Of a stretch of 30,898 nt of DNA, positions 1-7,417 are shown piece by piece; positions within the stretch are counted from its first letter, which is position 1, and each line of letters starts with the position of its first letter. The stretch spans positions 1 through 30,898 of the forward strand of contig JAJYTJ010000027.1 in assembly GCA_021793115.1 (NCBI GenBank), written 5' to 3'. The position numbers and the translations under genes were made by a program. The stretch is from Actinomycetes bacterium. GTDB taxonomy: Bacteria > Actinomycetota > Actinomycetes > Actinomycetales > Cellulomonadaceae. A model generated the notes under the pieces. It made no database searches and had not been told where the DNA came from. It saw only the letters and a program-made list of their open reading frames with translations.

Positions 1-424
1 GCGTGCGCGGCGGGAAGACCCGGGTGATCATCGCCATGGTCTGGGGCGTCATCATGGCGCCGCCGACACCCTGGACGGCACGGGCCGCGACGAGCCAGCC
101 GATCGAGGGCGCGAGGCCGCACGCGGCCGAGGCCAGCGTGAAGACCACCAGGCCGGCGACGAACACCGGCCGCGGGCCGTACCGGTCCCCGAGCCGGCCG
201 GTGACCAGCAGCAGCACCGCGAAGGTCAGCAGGTAGGCGCTGTTGACCCAGCCGACGGCGGTGATGCCGGTGTGGAACGTGGACACCAGGGTGGGCACCG
301 CGATGTTCACGATCGTCATGTCGATCATGATCATGAAGAAGCCCAGGCACAGGCCGGGCAGGATGGTCCACGGGCTGCGTCCGTGGAGGTCGACGAGCGC
401 GCGCGGTGCTGTGGTGGTGGACAT
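1..424 (-). CDS. MFS drug/multidrug efflux transporter, N-terminal part (runs off the window)
   Basis: This is the first 141 residues of a major facilitator superfamily transporter of the 14-TM DHA2/EmrB-like type, which exports drugs by proton antiport across the cytoplasmic membrane. Reading down from the ATG at 424, TM1 contains FFMIMIDMTIVNIAVPTL, and the D-x-T-IVNIA-P pattern is typical of DHA2 pumps. TM2 follows, and then the loop 2-3 motif A as GRLGDRYGPRPV. A good ribosome site (GAGGAAGG, 4 nt before ATG) supports the start. It lies 27 nt behind the PadR gene on the same strand, so the two are probably one operon with PadR as local repressor; that link is inference. No stop is present because the gene continues past position 1. 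The substrate cannot be told. Confidence 0.9.
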   Translation of the reverse strand, partial: MSTTTAPRALVDLHGRSPWTILPGLCLGFFMIMIDMTIVNIAVPTLVSTFHTGITAVGWVNSAYLLTFAVLLLVTGRLGDRYGPRPVFVAGLVVFTLASAACGLAPSIGWLVAARAVQGVGGAMMTPQTMAMITRVFPPRT

Positions 425-451
425 GGGACCTTCCTCAGGGGCTGGCTGGGG

Positions 452-1069
452 CTAGGGAGCAGGATGCGGCACGGCACTGACACGCGCCGCGCCCGAGAGC
501 ACCTGGTCGGACTCCCACGGGTCGGGGTCGGCCTCCAGGCGCCGGATGATGTCGTCGAGCCAGGCCACCTCGGCCGCGAGAACCGCGGCCTCGTGGTCCC
601 GGTCGAGGACGAACCGCAGGGGGAGCCCGCGCTCCTCGCGCAGCTGCGTGAGCGTCGTCGCGCTCCACGCGCTGGCGGCGGCGAGCCGGTCGCGGCGCGC
701 GGCGAGCGCCGCCACGGCGGCGGCCTTCGGCAGGTGCGGCGCCTCGGCGAGCCCCACGGCGAACGGCGGGTACGTGCGGTGGTCGTCGGCGAGCAGGCTC
801 GTCAGCCGCGGCAGCAGGGCCTGGGTGCCGGCCTGCGTCGCGCGGTAGGTGGTGCGCTCGGGTCGGTTGCCCTCGCGCTCGGCGCCGACCACCTCGGCCA
901 GCCCGTCGGCGACCAGCCGCTCCACCGCGTGGTAGACGGACCCCGCGGTGATCCGTGCAAGCCTCGTCTCGCAGCGATGCTCGAGCGTGCGGAAGATCTC
1001 GTACGGGTGCATCGGCTCCTCGTGCAGCAGCGCGAGGGCCATGACGGCGACGACGGGAAGGTCGGCCAC
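452..1069 (-). CDS. PadR-family transcriptional regulator
   Basis: A 205-residue PadR regulator, probably controlling the downstream efflux pump. The N-terminal winged helix spans about residues 1-85 and carries the family signature: LALLHEEPMHPYEI, then SVYHAVERLVADGL with the wing after it. The C-terminal half is the helical dimerisation/effector region (PadR C-terminal type), ending in AEVAWLDDIIRRLEADP. The start is GTG at 1069, preceded by AAGGGAG with a 4-nt gap. The frame stays open further upstream, but a promoter-like palindrome at 1086-1101 sits just before this GTG, so a longer start is unlikely. Members of this family commonly repress their own promoter and a neighbouring transporter and are released by the drug. 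That mechanism is inferred here. Confidence 0.9.
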   Translation of the reverse strand: MADLPVVAVMALALLHEEPMHPYEIFRTLEHRCETRLARITAGSVYHAVERLVADGLAEVVGAEREGNRPERTTYRATQAGTQALLPRLTSLLADDHRTYPPFAVGLAEAPHLPKAAAVAALAARRDRLAAASAWSATTLTQLREERGLPLRFVLDRDHEAAVLAAEVAWLDDIIRRLEADPDPWESDQVLSGAARVSAVPHPAP

Positions 1070-1085
1070 GGCGCTCCCTTCGGTA

Positions 1086-1101
1086 TATTCCGCTCGGAAT
1101 A
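1086..1101. promoter_or_regulatory. Palindromic operator in front of padR
   Basis: TATTCCG-CT-CGGAATA is a perfect 7-bp inverted repeat with a 2-bp centre, lying 17 nt upstream of the GTG start of padR and overlapping the likely -10 region. A second, weaker dyad (GTTC at 1102-1105, GAAC at 1111-1114) abuts it. Position and symmetry fit an autoregulatory PadR site. Binding has not been shown. Confidence 0.55.
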
Positions 1102-1169
1102 GTTCGTCGGGAACAGTAGGTCGCATGGCACGGCCACGCAAGGGCACGACGAGCGGCGCGACAGGCCAG

Positions 1170-1231
1170 AGACGACGAGCCGCGGGACGACGAAGCCTGG
1201 AGACGACGAGCCCCGGGACGACGACGGTGAC
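1170..1231. repeat. Imperfect 31-bp tandem repeat (2 copies)
   Basis: Two head-to-tail 31-bp copies (1170-1200 and 1201-1231) share AGACGACGAGCC, then GGGACGACGA. They fall exactly where the TM2-domain reading frame loses its homology, so the repeat may mark the site of the damage. Confidence 0.6.
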
Positions 1232-1348
1232 GAGCTGCGGGATGCCGGTGCCGACCTTGCCGACGCAGAACCGGTGGATGCCGAGCACGCCGCAGAAGAA
1301 GCAGAGCAGGCTCGCGACGAGCAGGTTCTTCGGGCTCGCGCACGGCAC
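1232..1348 (-). pseudogene. TM2-domain protein remnant
   Basis: On the minus strand from GTG 1348 the frame reads PKNLLVASLLCFFCGVLGIH, followed by RFCVGKVGTGIPQLVT. This is the first half of a TM2 domain (hydrophobic helix, the G-x-H/D-RFY-x-GK motif, second helix start). The expected second half (a GIW-x-x-D-like helix) is missing. Instead the frame enters two 31-bp repeats and runs without a stop into padR. Intact TM2 proteins usually carry a proline-rich N-terminus and two helices. I read this as a broken gene. An alternative is a genuine TM2-PadR fusion of about 298 residues, but padR has its own operator and ribosome site. Confidence 0.55.
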
Positions 1349-1399
1349 GGGCGCGTACGCCCCGACGCGGCACGACTCGCGCGGAACGCTAGCGGCGCC

Positions 1400-1453
1400 C
1401 GGCCGCCGGCGGGGGCGGTTCGGTCACGTGGATCGCGCGCCCGCCGGCGGCCG
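1400..1453 (-). terminator. Probable terminator of phoH
   Basis: Perfect 14-bp inverted repeat CGGCCGCCGGCGGG (1400-1413) and its complement (1440-1453) around a 26-nt loop, 33 nt beyond the phoH stop. There is no U-tract, which is common for high-GC actinobacterial hairpins. Confidence 0.6.
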
Positions 1454-1485
1454 CGGCACGACGAGGCGGCCCGTGGCCGCGCCCG

Positions 1486-2889
1486 CTACGCCTCGATGCC
1501 CTCCAGCAGCTCCGTGACCAGCGCCGCCACGGGCGACCGCTCCGACCGCGTGAGCGTGACGTGCGCGAAGAGCGGGTGACCCTTGAGCGCCTCGATCACC
1601 GCCGCGACGCCGTCGTGCCGGCCCACGCGCAGGTTGTCGCGCTGCGCCACGTCGTGCGTGAGCACCACGCGCGACGACTGGCCGATGCGGGACAGCACCG
1701 TGAGCAGCACGTTGCGCTCGAGCGACTGGGCCTCGTCGACGATGACGAACGCGTCGTGCAGCGACCGGCCCCGGATGTGGGTCAGCGGCAGCACCTCGAG
1801 CATCCCCCGGTCGAGCACCTCGTCGACCACCTCACGGCTCACCACCGACGAGAGCGTGTCGAACACCGCCTCCGCCCAGGGGTTCATCTTCTCGGCCTCG
1901 CTGCCGGGCAGGTACCCCAGCTCCTGGCCGCCCACCGCGTACAGCGGCCGGAACACCATGACCTTGCGGTGCTGCCGGCGCTCGAGCACCGCCTCGAGCC
2001 CGGCGCACAACGCGAGCGCCGACTTCCCGGTCCCCGCACGGCCACCGAGGGAGACGATCCCGATCTCCTCGTCGAGCAGCAGGTCGATCGCGATGCGCTG
2101 CTCCGCGGACCGCCCGTGCAGCCCGAACACGTCGAGGTCGCCCCGCACCAGCCGCACCTGCTTGTCCGCCGTCACGCGCCCCAGGCCCGACCCACGGGGG
2201 CTGTGCAGCACGAGCCCGGTGTGGCACGGCAGGTCGCGCACGCCGTCGCCCGGCTGCAGGCCGGCGGTCAGGTCGAGGTCCGCGAGCGCGACGAGGTCGC
2301 CGTCGTACAGCTGCGCCATCTGCTCGTCGGACACGTCGAGCGCGTCCATCCCGGTCCAGCCCGAGTCGACCGCCAGCTCGTGCCGGTACTCCTCCGCCCG
2401 CAGGCCCACGGCCGAGGCCTTGACCCGCATCGGCAGGTCCTTCGAGACCACCGTGACGTCGCAGCCCTCGGCGGCCAGGTTGGCCGCGACCGCCAGGATC
2501 CGGCTGTCGTTGTCGCCGAGCCGGAACCCGGCCGGCAGCACGGTCGGGTCGATGTGGTTGAGCTCCACCCGCAGCGTGCCGCCCTGGTCGTTGACAGGGA
2601 TCGGCGCGTCCAGGCGCCCGTAGGTCACGCGCAGGTCGTCGAGCGCGCGCAGCGCGGCACGGGCGAAGTAGCCCAGCTCGGCGTGGTGACGCTTGGCCTC
2701 GAGCTCGGTGATGACGACGACGGGGAGCACCACGTCGTGCTCGGCGAACCGGGCGATGGCCTTGGGATCCGACAGGAGCACCGAGGTGTCCAGCACGTGG
2801 GTCCGCTTGCTGTCCTCGACGACCTCGACCGGGGCCGGCGTCACGCTCGTGCCGGCGGCCACGCTGCTGACCACGGACTGCTTCACCAC
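1486..2889 (-). CDS. phoH: PhoH2: PIN-domain/PhoH-ATPase fusion ribonuclease-helicase
   Basis: A 467-residue PhoH2 protein, in which an N-terminal PIN (VapC-like RNase) domain is fused to a PhoH P-loop NTPase. Known relatives in mycobacteria are ATP-dependent RNA helicase/RNases with sequence-specific cleavage. The PIN domain starts with [12 protein letters not shown] (Asp34) and includes VITELEAKR and [11 protein letters not shown]. The NTPase has Walker A GRAGTGKS at about 283-290 and Walker B VIVDEAQ at about 382-388. The start is the first of two adjacent GTG codons, 6 nt after GGAGGGGAG; the open frame extends 79 codons further upstream but without family similarity. The 267-nt stretch before it holds a short ORF with a good ribosome site. 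In mycobacteria phoH2 is reported to be paired with a small upstream antitoxin-like gene (phoAT). Confidence 0.95.
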   Translation of the reverse strand: MVKQSVVSSVAAGTSVTPAPVEVVEDSKRTHVLDTSVLLSDPKAIARFAEHDVVLPVVVITELEAKRHHAELGYFARAALRALDDLRVTYGRLDAPIPVNDQGGTLRVELNHIDPTVLPAGFRLGDNDSRILAVAANLAAEGCDVTVVSKDLPMRVKASAVGLRAEEYRHELAVDSGWTGMDALDVSDEQMAQLYDGDLVALADLDLTAGLQPGDGVRDLPCHTGLVLHSPRGSGLGRVTADKQVRLVRGDLDVFGLHGRSAEQRIAIDLLLDEEIGIVSLGGRAGTGKSALALCAGLEAVLERRQHRKVMVFRPLYAVGGQELGYLPGSEAEKMNPWAEAVFDTLSSVVSREVVDEVLDRGMLEVLPLTHIRGRSLHDAFVIVDEAQSLERNVLLTVLSRIGQSSRVVLTHDVAQRDNLRVGRHDGVAAVIEALKGHPLFAHVTLTRSERSPVAALVTELLEGIEA

Positions 2890-2911
2890 GGCAGGCTCCC
2901 CTCCGGCGCCG

Positions 2912-3037
2912 TCAGCGCCGGTCCGGGCACCTCGCGCCGACCATCCCGTCGGTGGTCCTGCGGCGCTCGGCTGCGGGCTTCGGTCGGCCGGCCCGAAGGG
3001 GCCGGGCGGCCCCTCCCGTGCGGAGCGGGTGCTCCAT
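2912..3037 (-). CDS. Short ORF (41 aa) upstream of phoH, possible leader or PhoAT-like gene
   Basis: ATG at 3037 follows GGGAGG with a 7-nt gap, a better ribosome site than many real genes here. It opens a 41-codon frame ending in TGA at 2912, 22 nt before the phoH GTG. The product begins [18 protein letters not shown] and is strongly basic, with no recognised family. Most third positions are G or C, but that is weak evidence in this genome. A 7-bp stem with CTTC loop (2988-3005) lies inside it. It could be a translated leader, a PhoAT-like partner of phoH2, or chance. Confidence 0.3.
   Translation of the reverse strand: MEHPLRTGGAARPLRAGRPKPAAERRRTTDGMVGARCPDRR
2988..3005 (-). other. Stable hairpin in the phoH leader
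   Basis: CCGGCCC and GGGCCGG form a perfect 7-bp stem with a 4-nt loop (CTTC on the minus strand) between the prenyl synthase stop and phoH. It could end the upstream transcript or act in the phoH leader. No U-tract follows. Confidence 0.4.
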
Positions 3038-3156
3038 GGGCTGGCCTCCCGGGAGGCGGCGGGTGCCACCTCTCTACTGCCGGACGGTAGCTCCGGGCGC
3101 GGGGAGGTCCAGGCAGACACGCGCACTCGTCATCGGCTGTTCACCGGGCTTCACCC

Positions 3157-3912
3157 CTACAGCCCGAACCGCCGCTCCCGCGCCCCGTACGCCCGCATCG
3201 CCCGCAGGAAGTCCACCTTGCGGAAGTCCGGCCAGTAGGCCTCGCAGAAGTAGAACTCCGACTCCGCGCTCTGCCACAGCAGGAACCCGCCGAGCCGCTG
3301 CTCGCCGGACGTGCGGATCACCAGGTCGAGGTCGGGCTGACCCTTGGTGTACAGGTGGGCGGCGATGTGCTCGACGTCGAAGTCGTCGATGAGCCCCTCG
3401 AGCGACGCGCCGCGGTCGGCCTCCTCGCGCAGGTAGGAGCGCACCGCGTCGGCGATCTCGTGCCGCCCGCCGTAGCCGACGGCCACGTTGACGTGCAGCC
3501 CCGTGACGCCCGCGGTCGCCGCCTCCGCGGCCTTCAGCGCCTTCGTCGTGCTCTCCGGGAGCATGTCCAGCGACCCCATGGGCTGCAGGAGCCAGCGCCG
3601 GGTGGCGGCGAGCTTGGCCACGGCCTCCTCGATGATCTCCAGCAGCGGCACCAGCTCCGAGGCGTCGCGCGAGAGGTTGTCCGTGGACAGCATCCACAAC
3701 GTCACCACCTCGACGCCGACCTCTTCGCACCAGCCGAGCACCTCGGCGATCTTGTCGGCGCCGCGCTGGTGCCCCGTGGTGGGGTCGAGCCCGATGGACC
3801 GCGCCCACCGCCGGTTGCCGTCCAGGATCACCCCGACGTGGCGCGGCATCCGCTCCCGAGGCAGGCTGGCCAGCAGCCGGCGCTCGTAGAGTCCGTAGAG
3901 CGGATGGGGCAT
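3157..3912 (-). CDS. uppS: Short-chain Z-isoprenyl diphosphate synthase (Rv1086-like)
   Basis: A cis-prenyltransferase of 251 residues that condenses isopentenyl diphosphate with an allylic diphosphate, feeding polyprenyl-phosphate carriers for the cell wall. The P-loop region is HVGVILDGNRRWARS with catalytic Asp31. Further conserved blocks are LSTDNLSRD, HVNVAVGYGGRHEI, and DLVIRTSGEQRLGGFLLWQS ahead of the C-terminal VDFLRAMRAYG block. The N-terminus (LYGLYERRL) and the HVNVAVGYGGR block resemble M. tuberculosis Rv1086, a (2Z,6E)-farnesyl diphosphate synthase, more than long-chain UppS; that assignment is from memory. The start is ATG 3912, 9 nt after AGGAG, preferred over a GTG 13 codons upstream. 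Its divergent neighbour is trhA. Confidence 0.92.
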   Translation of the reverse strand: MPHPLYGLYERRLLASLPRERMPRHVGVILDGNRRWARSIGLDPTTGHQRGADKIAEVLGWCEEVGVEVVTLWMLSTDNLSRDASELVPLLEIIEEAVAKLAATRRWLLQPMGSLDMLPESTTKALKAAEAATAGVTGLHVNVAVGYGGRHEIADAVRSYLREEADRGASLEGLIDDFDVEHIAAHLYTKGQPDLDLVIRTSGEQRLGGFLLWQSAESEFYFCEAYWPDFRKVDFLRAMRAYGARERRFGL

Positions 3913-4046
3913 CGGGGCACACTCCTGGGCCGGGGCCGGGCACGGCAGCACCCCACGGTATCCCGCTCCCCCGCCCGCCCGCGGGGTCCTTGGGCAGCGG
4001 CACGACGAACGAGCACAGCACCCTCACGCGCACCGCGTCGACACCC

Positions 4047-4081
4047 AACCTACGGTCACGTAACCTACGTACCCGTAGGTT
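4047..4081. promoter_or_regulatory. Three AACCTACG half-sites: operator/promoter of trhA
   Basis: AACCTACG occurs at 4047-4054 and 4062-4069, and its complement CGTAGGTT at 4074-4081. The last two make a perfect 8-bp palindrome with TACC between them. The block ends 22 nt before the trhA start, so it overlaps its promoter. It is also 130 bp from the divergent prenyl synthase start. TACG-type palindromes are typical of TetR-family lipid regulators in actinobacteria; the actual regulator is unknown. Confidence 0.6.
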
Positions 4082-4103
4082 CCCGCTGGCGAGAGGGCGA
4101 ACG

Positions 4104-4841
4104 ATGAGCTCCGCGCAGGCCGACCAGGGGCCGGTGCCCGGCCCCGGCGAGGTGGGGCACGACCTCGCCTCGCGCACGACGAAGGCGGCCGCGGACCTCG
4201 CCGGCCAGGTCAAGCCGATCCTGCGCGGCTGGATCCACGCCGGCGTGGCGCCGTTCGTGCTCGCCGCTGCCATCGTCCTGGCCGCTCTGTCGCCCACCAC
4301 GCCGGCGCGCTGGGCCAACACGGTGTTCGGGGTCACCGCGGTGCTGCTGTTCTGCACCAGCGCCATCTACCACCGCGGCCACTGGTCGCCCCGGGTGGCC
4401 GCCGTGCTGCGCCGGATGGACCACACCAACATCTTCCTCATCATCGCCGGCACCTACACGCCCTTGGCCGTGCTGCTCCTGTCCCGCGGCACCGCGCGCA
4501 CGCTGCTCGTCGTGGTGTGGTCGGGCGCGCTCGTCGGCCTGCTCATGCGAGTCTTCTGGCTGGGCGCGCCGCGCTGGCTCTACGTGCCGATCTACGTCGC
4601 GCTCGGCTGGACCGCCGTCTGGTTCCTGCCGCGGTTCTGGCAGACCGGCGGGCCGGCCGTCGTGTGGCTCATCATGGCCGGCGGCGTCGCGTACACGCTC
4701 GGCGCGGTGGTCTACGGCTTCAAGCGGCCCAACCCCAGCCCGCGCTGGTTCGGCTTCCACGAGGTGTTCCACTCGCTGACCGTGGTCGGGTTCACCACGC
4801 ACTACATCGCGGTGTCCCTCGCCACCTACGCGCTGCGCTGA
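4104..4841 (+). CDS. trhA: TrhA/hemolysin III family membrane protein
   Basis: A 245-residue seven-helix membrane protein of the PAQR-related hemolysin III (TrhA) family, linked in other bacteria to membrane lipid or energy homeostasis. It keeps the family marks: SAIYHRGHWSP with RRMDHTNIFLIIAGTYTP after it, the PNPSPRWFGFHEVFH block and a final HYIAV. The invariant histidine/aspartate residues (YH, MDH, GxHExFH) form a likely metal site. The start is ATG 4104 after GAGAGGG. The longer open frame upstream covers the operator and is not used. The N-terminal ~45 residues are soluble. Regulation is probably through the AACCTACG palindrome just upstream. It stands alone on the plus strand and converges on the hydrolase ending at 4845. 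Confidence 0.92.
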   Translation: MSSAQADQGPVPGPGEVGHDLASRTTKAAADLAGQVKPILRGWIHAGVAPFVLAAAIVLAALSPTTPARWANTVFGVTAVLLFCTSAIYHRGHWSPRVAAVLRRMDHTNIFLIIAGTYTPLAVLLLSRGTARTLLVVVWSGALVGLLMRVFWLGAPRWLYVPIYVALGWTAVWFLPRFWQTGGPAVVWLIMAGGVAYTLGAVVYGFKRPNPSPRWFGFHEVFHSLTVVGFTTHYIAVSLATYALR

Positions 4842-4844
4842 GGG

Positions 4845-5678
4845 CTACGCCGGGACCACCCGGTAGCGCCGGTTCGCCAGCGCGGGGTTCGCCGCGCGCA
4901 CCTCGGCCACGCGGCCCGGGTCCAGGTCCACGGTCGCCAAGGCCGGCGCGTCGTCCAGCTCGAGGACGACGACACCGTCGGCCCCGACGACGAGGGAGCG
5001 CCCCGTCACACCCGGGCCGGCCATGCCGACCGCCACCACGGCCGCGGTGTCCTCGATCGCCCGTGCCACCGCGAGCGCGCGCCACTGCATCGCCTTGAGC
5101 GGACCGGCGGCCCACGCAGCGGGCACGACGAGCACGTCCGCCCCCGCGTCGACCACCCGCCGGGCGGACTCCGGGAACCGCAGGTCGTAGCACGTCAGGA
5201 CGCCGACGGTCAGGCCCGCCACCGGGAGCGTCAGCGGCGGCGCGTCCACGGGCCCGGCCTGCAGCACGTCCGACTCGCGCGTGCCGAACGCGTCGTACAG
5301 GTGCACCTTGCGATAGGCGCCGACGAGCGATCCCGCGGCGTCGATCGCGACCACCGCGTTGCCGGCCCGCGCCGGGTCGTCGGACGGCACCAGCGTCCCC
5401 GCGACCACCGCGACCCCACACGCCGCGGCGCGCTCGCGCAGCGCGGTGACGAACGGCCCGTCCAGCGGCTCGGCGAGGTGAGGGCCCACGCCGTGGCGGT
5501 CGTACCCCGAGGCGTACTCGGGCAGCACGACGAGGTCGGCCGACCGGTCGGCGGCCTCGTCGACGGCCGCCACCGCCGCTGCGCGCGCGGCCTGCCGGTC
5601 GGCACCGACCTCGAGCTGCGCGACGGCCACGCGGGCCGCCGGACGCGCCACGGGCGCCGGCGCGGCTCCCCCGCTCAC
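4845..5678 (-). CDS. Carbon-nitrogen (nitrilase-superfamily) hydrolase
   Basis: A 277-residue cytoplasmic amidohydrolase of the nitrilase superfamily. The catalytic triad is visible: Glu in LVVLPEYASGYD, Lys in GAYRKVHLYDAFG and Cys in VLTCYDLRFPESARR. Length and spacing match Nit1/Nit2-like omega-amidases and related enzymes, but the exact amide substrate cannot be read from sequence. The GTG start at 5678 overlaps the TGA of the upstream membrane-protein gene by 4 nt (GTGA) and has GGAGG 5 nt upstream, so it is translationally coupled. It is the last gene of the mca trio, which hints at a role near mycothiol or detoxification chemistry; this is inference. Confidence 0.92.
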   Translation of the reverse strand: MSGGAAPAPVARPAARVAVAQLEVGADRQAARAAAVAAVDEAADRSADLVVLPEYASGYDRHGVGPHLAEPLDGPFVTALRERAAACGVAVVAGTLVPSDDPARAGNAVVAIDAAGSLVGAYRKVHLYDAFGTRESDVLQAGPVDAPPLTLPVAGLTVGVLTCYDLRFPESARRVVDAGADVLVVPAAWAAGPLKAMQWRALAVARAIEDTAAVVAVGMAGPGVTGRSLVVGADGVVVLELDDAPALATVDLDPGRVAEVRAANPALANRRYRVVPA

Positions 5679-5989
5679 ACGGGCCTCCGCGGCTCGTCGG
5701 GCCCGTCGGGCCCGGCGTCCCGCCCCGCGTCCGGACCGTCGGCCGGCGCGTCGCCGTGCGGGGCACCGTCGGCCGGCCGATCCGCCTCCTGCGCCGCCGC
5801 CTCCAGGCGCGCGTTGCGGTTGACGGACCGCAGGTGGCGGGACATCGACAGCACGAGCCCGATGAGCGCCAGCGCGAGCACGAACGTGAACACGAAGCCG
5901 ATGAACCCCGGCGAGCCGAGGTTGGGGTTCACCTGCGGCTGCGGTGTCGGCGACGGGCTGGGCGCCACCGCGAGGAGGAGCCCGGTCAC
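5675..5989 (-). CDS. Small membrane protein downstream of mca
   Basis: A 104-residue protein with one clear transmembrane helix (about residues 30-50, FIGFVFTFVLALALIGLVLS). Before it comes a Pro/Ser-rich segment (PSPSPTPQPQ), and after it a positively charged RHLRSVNRNARLEAAAQ stretch and an acidic, Asp/Pro/Gly-rich tail. The topology is probably N-out. No function is known. A similar small membrane protein follows mca in mycobacteria (Rv1083, from memory), so position rather than sequence is the conserved clue. Its GTG start overlaps the mca TGA by 4 nt and its own stop overlaps the hydrolase start by 4 nt. The three genes are thus coupled. Confidence 0.8.
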   Translation of the reverse strand: MTGLLLAVAPSPSPTPQPQVNPNLGSPGFIGFVFTFVLALALIGLVLSMSRHLRSVNRNARLEAAAQEADRPADGAPHGDAPADGPDAGRDAGPDGPDEPRRPV

Positions 5990-6870
5990 GCGGCGCTCCC
6001 CGGGATCCCGGCGAAGAGATCGTCCTCCGGCGTCGTCGTCGGCACGCGCGAGGCGGCGAGCTCGAACTCCTCCCACGGCCACACGCGCCGCTCGAGCTCG
6101 CGCGGCACCGCGAAGAACCAGCCGTCGGGGTCGATCTGCGTCGCGTGCGCGCGCAGCGCGGCATCCCGGCGGTCGAAGTAGCCGTCGCACCGCACGCGCG
6201 TGGTCACCGGGCGCTCCGGCACCTCGCGCGACTCGCGCGAGTCGATCCAGTCGCTGAACGGCGACTCGCCGCCGGCGGCGAGGATCGCGTCGTGCACCGC
6301 ACGCATGCGCGCGAGCGAGAAGCCGTGGTCGTAGTAGAGCTTGAGCGGCTGCCACGGCGCCCCGGTCCCGCGGTAGCGGTCCGGGTCCCCCGCCGCCAGC
6401 CAGGCCTCCATCGACACGAGGTGGCACATGACGTGGTCGGGGTGGGGGTAGCCGCCGGACGGGTCGTACGTCGTCATGACGTGCGGCCGGAACTCGCGCA
6501 CCGCGGCCACGAGCGGCGCCGCCGCCTCCGCCAGCGGGGTGAGCGCGAAGCAGCCCTCCGGAAGCGGCGGCAGCGGGTCGCCCTCGGGCAGGCCCGAGTC
6601 GACGAAGCCGAGCCACCGCTGCCGCACGCCCAGCGCCGCCGCGGCCGCGGCCATCTCGGTGCGCCGCACCGCCCTCATGCCCTGGATCCCGCCCACCGGC
6701 GCGGGTCCGTAGTGCGGGTTCAGCACGTCGCCGCGCTCGCCCCCGGTGCACGTCACCACGAGGACCTCGACACCCTCGGCCGCATACCTGGCGGTGGTGG
6801 CGGCGCCCTTGCTCGACTCGTCGTCGGGATGGGCGTGCACGGCCATCAGCCGCAGGGTCTCGTCGGTCAC
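5986..6870 (-). CDS. mca: Mycothiol S-conjugate amidase
   Basis: A 294-residue zinc amidase of the LmbE/PIG-L (MshB-Mca) fold. It splits mycothiol S-conjugates into mercapturic acids, which are exported, and glucosaminyl-inositol, which is recycled. The zinc motif is HAHPDDESS (His14, Asp17), with the third ligand in GGYPHPDHVMCH. Conserved CTGGERGDVLNP and YYDHGFSLARMR also favour Mca over the deacetylase MshB, as does the length. The start is GTG 6870, 6 nt after GGGAG; an ATG 18 codons upstream lacks similarity. It heads a coupled operon with a membrane protein and a nitrilase-like hydrolase and is divergent from the DUF4307 gene. Its presence marks the organism as a mycothiol user. Confidence 0.95.
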   Translation of the reverse strand: MTDETLRLMAVHAHPDDESSKGAATTARYAAEGVEVLVVTCTGGERGDVLNPHYGPAPVGGIQGMRAVRRTEMAAAAAALGVRQRWLGFVDSGLPEGDPLPPLPEGCFALTPLAEAAAPLVAAVREFRPHVMTTYDPSGGYPHPDHVMCHLVSMEAWLAAGDPDRYRGTGAPWQPLKLYYDHGFSLARMRAVHDAILAAGGESPFSDWIDSRESREVPERPVTTRVRCDGYFDRRDAALRAHATQIDPDGWFFAVPRELERRVWPWEEFELAASRVPTTTPEDDLFAGIPGSAA

Positions 6871-6897
6871 GCGGTGCTCCCGGCTCGTCGTCGGTTC

Positions 6898-6915
6898 GTC
6901 GGGCCCGGGCCCGAC
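6898..6915. promoter_or_regulatory. 18-bp palindrome between mca and DUF4307
   Basis: GTCGGGCCCGGGCCCGAC is a perfect 18-bp palindrome in the 104-nt divergent intergenic region, 28 nt upstream of the mca start. It could be an operator for either gene or only a GC-rich chance palindrome. Confidence 0.35.
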
Positions 6916-6974
6916 AAGGGACAATCATCCTGCACCGACGTTCCGACACGGCACCCGAGGACGGTGAGCAGGCA

Positions 6975-7388
6975 GTGACCACGCCCGCGGGCGCGCCGGC
7001 GGCCACGCCACCGGCCGGCCGCTACGGTTCCGCCCCCTCCGCCCGCACCGTCCTCGCACGGCGGCTCGGCCTGGGGGCGCTGGTGCTCGCGGCGCTCGCG
7101 CTCCTCGCCTGGGTGGGCCTGCACCTGCTGCGCGACCCGATCCAGTGGAACGACGTGGGGTACCACGTCAACGGGTCGACCTCGATCGACGTGACGTTCG
7201 ACGTGACGAAGTCGCCGTCCGCGCACGCGACGTGCCGCGTACAGGCGCTGTCGCAGGCGTTCGCCGAGGTGGGCGTCGCCGACGTCCCCGTGGGTCCGGG
7301 CACGACGAGCACGCAGCGGCTCACCGTCACGGTGCCCACGTCGGAGCGGGCGGTCACCGGCACGGTCGCCACGTGCCACCTCGACTGA
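6975..7388 (+). CDS. DUF4307 membrane-anchored protein
   Basis: A 137-residue protein of the actinobacterial DUF4307 family, unknown in function. A soluble N-terminal ~28 residues precede one membrane helix (LGLGALVLAALALLAWVGL). The extracytoplasmic domain follows, with WNDVGYHVNGSTSIDVTFDV, and has two cysteines (CRV and TCHLD at the end) that could form a disulfide. The start is GTG 6975, with a purine-rich GAGCAGG just before it. DUF4307 genes sit beside mca and greA in many actinobacteria (Rv1081c, from memory), as here. It converges on greA across a strong shared hairpin. Confidence 0.88.
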   Translation: MTTPAGAPAATPPAGRYGSAPSARTVLARRLGLGALVLAALALLAWVGLHLLRDPIQWNDVGYHVNGSTSIDVTFDVTKSPSAHATCRVQALSQAFAEVGVADVPVGPGTTSTQRLTVTVPTSERAVTGTVATCHLD

Positions 7389-7417
7389 CCGGCTCGGCTC
7401 ACGGCAGCGCACGGACC

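Noticed and set aside
272..1102. Long plus-strand frames antisense to padR, phoH and others
   Set aside because: Shadow frames of GC-rich genes: no recognisable domain, Arg/Gly/Ala-rich products, and recognised genes on the opposite strand.
2890..3156. Riboswitch in the phoH leader
   Set aside because: Only one simple 7-bp hairpin is evident; no known riboswitch consensus was recognised.
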